NCBI GenBank assembly: GCA_017615495.1
Contig: JAGAAA010000129.1
Span: forward strand, 1 to 6,174
DNA: 6,174 nucleotides
Reading direction: 5' to 3'
Source: Clostridia bacterium
GTDB lineage: Bacteria; Bacillota; Clostridia; Christensenellales; CAG-1252
The translations under genes were made by a program, and so were the position numbers. Every line of letters begins with the position of its first letter. The stretch's first letter is position 1. Positions 5,185-6,174 of the stretch are shown one piece after another. A model generated the notes under the pieces. That model worked only from the letters and a program-made list of their open reading frames with translations. It was not told the origin of the DNA and did no database searches.

Positions 5185-6174
5185 CGCTTCAAAATGGACA
5201 TAAACGCCTCGCTGGGGAGGGAAACGCTTCCCACCTGACGCATGCGCTTTTTGCCTTCTTTTTGCTTCTCGAGAAGCTTTTTCTTACGCGTGATATCGCC
5301 GCCGTAACACTTGGCAAGAACGTCCTTGCGCATCGCTTTGACCGTTTCGCGCGCGATCACCTTGCCGCCCACGCAAGCCTGGATGGGAATTTCAAACATT
5401 TGCCGCGGGATAACTTCCTTCAACTTCTCCGCAATGCCCCTGCCCCTGCCGTAAGCGTCGTCCTTGTGCACGATCAGGGAAAGCGCGTCGCAAACCTCGC
5501 CGTTGAGCATGATATCCAATTTGACGAGCTCGCTCTTATGGAAGCCGATGATCTCGTAATCCATGCTTGCGTAACCGCGCGTGCGCGATTTGAGGTCGTC
5601 AAAGAAATCGTAGACGATCTCCGCAAGGGGAATGTCGTAGGTCAGTTTGGCACGGGAAGTATCCACGTAACTCATATCGAGGAAGGTGCCACGTTTGCCT
5701 TGGCAAAGTTCCATAATGGGTCCGACGTACTCGGGCGGCGTAAACAGCGTCGCGCGCACGATGGGTTCCTCCATATAATCGATTTCGGAAGGCGACGGCA
5801 AGTGTGACGGATTATCCACGTTCAAAACTTCGCCGCCGTGCTTATAAACCTTGTACGAAACGCTGGGCGCCGTGGTGACGAGGTCGATGTTGAACTCGCG
5901 CTCCAACCGCTCCTCGATGACCTCCATATGCAAAAGCCCGAGGAAGCCGCAGCGGAAGCCAAAACCGAGCGCGGCGGAGACGTCCGGCTCGAAAAACAGC
6001 GAAGCGTCGTTGAGCTTTAACTTCTCAAGCGCCTCCCTAAGTTCGGTATACTTGCTGCCGTCCGCGGGGAAAATACCCGCAAAAACCACCGGTTTTACCG
6101 CTTTATAGCCGGGGAAAGGCTCTTTGGTGCCACCCTCGGCAAGGGTGATGGTATCGCCTACCGCGGTATCCGAA
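5181..6174 (-). CDS. lepA: Elongation factor 4 (LepA), C-terminal 330 residues, 5' end outside the window
   Basis: LepA/EF4 is a ribosome-binding translational GTPase linked to initiation, ribosome biogenesis and stress tolerance. The reading frame is open to the right edge (first full codon at 6173-6171), so a start near 6089 would be false: that codon is a GTG inside the conserved KPVVFAG. The visible part opens with the end of domain II (DTAVGDTITL). Domain III follows, with FAGIFPADGSKYTELREAL and GFGFRCGFLGLLHMEV at about visible residues 70-84. The domain V-like part starts at EEPIVRATLFTPPEYVG. The LepA-specific C-terminal domain includes EIPIQACVGGKVIARETVKA and ends ITRKKKLLEKQKEGKKRMRQ then VGSVSLPSEAFMSILKR. 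The GTP-binding domain is not in the window. The stop overlaps the hemW start by four bases. No defect is visible. Confidence 0.98.
   Translation of the reverse strand, partial: SDTAVGDTITLAEGGTKEPFPGYKAVKPVVFAGIFPADGSKYTELREALEKLKLNDASLFFEPDVSAALGFGFRCGFLGLLHMEVIEERLEREFNIDLVTTAPSVSYKVYKHGGEVLNVDNPSHLPSPSEIDYMEEPIVRATLFTPPEYVGPIMELCQGKRGTFLDMSYVDTSRAKLTYDIPLAEIVYDFFDDLKSRTRGYASMDYEIIGFHKSELVKLDIMLNGEVCDALSLIVHKDDAYGRGRGIAEKLKEVIPRQMFEIPIQACVGGKVIARETVKAMRKDVLAKCYGGDITRKKKLLEKQKEGKKRMRQVGSVSLPSEAFMSILKR

Noticed and set aside
5040..5807. A 255-codon open frame on the plus strand across the lepA-hemW junction
   Set aside because: Both genes beneath it are clearly conserved on the minus strand, and no motif or ribosome site supports it.
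6087..6089. A GTG start for lepA at 6089
   Set aside because: The frame stays open and conserved (DTAVGDTITL, then PFPGYKAVKPVVFAG) up to the window edge, so this codon is an internal valine.
1..6174. CRISPR arrays, insertion sequences, tRNA or rRNA genes, toxin-antitoxin or defence genes
   Set aside because: Reading both strands I found no repeated spacer structure, transposase motifs, terminal inverted repeats, cloverleaf candidates or unassigned gap longer than about 224 bases.

Overview
The window is a conserved housekeeping locus, with every supported gene on the minus strand. In transcription order (right to left) they are lepA (3' part only), hemW, hrcA, grpE, dnaK and dnaJ (5' part only). 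Both edge genes run out of the window. This gene order is the classic Bacillota (Firmicutes) arrangement known from Bacillus and Clostridium. DnaK is of the Gram-positive type: it lacks the roughly 24-residue insertion that proteobacterial DnaK carries in the first part of its nucleotide-binding domain. Control by a CIRCE operator and HrcA, together with strong AAGGAGG-type ribosome sites, also fits Bacillota. Coding regions are moderately GC-rich with GCG/GGC/GCC-rich codon use, and intergenic DNA is AT-rich. An uncultured Clostridia-like lineage is my inference; the sequence does not name a species.

Region 4060-6174 holds the translation GTPase LepA (EF4) and the radical-SAM haem chaperone HemW. 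They are fused at the operon level by a GTGA stop/start overlap. After hemW there is a 224-base intergenic stretch (3836-4059). In transcription order it contains an 18-bp perfect AT palindrome, a weak terminator-like hairpin with a T8 tract, an AT-rich UP-like region, a near-perfect sigma-A promoter (TTGACA, 17 bp, TACAAT), a CIRCE operator with an extra downstream half-site, and the hrcA ribosome site.

Region 1-3835 is the heat-shock operon hrcA-grpE-dnaK-dnaJ. HrcA is the repressor that binds CIRCE, giving autoregulation of the whole unit. DnaK is the Hsp70 chaperone, DnaJ its J-protein co-chaperone and GrpE its nucleotide exchange factor. hrcA and grpE overlap by 26 bases. The grpE-dnaK gap (73 bases) and the dnaK-dnaJ gap (84 bases) both carry compact hairpins without T tracts, so they look like RNA processing, stability or translation elements rather than terminators.

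I see no mobile element, CRISPR array, tRNA or rRNA, and no gene cassette that would make a new system. The points worth a second look are small: the duplicated CIRCE half-site, the two hairpins ahead of dnaJ (one of which could bring a remote Shine-Dalgarno close to the start codon), a HemW whose expected haem-binding HNxxYW motif reads YNLSVW, and the AT palindrome after hemW.
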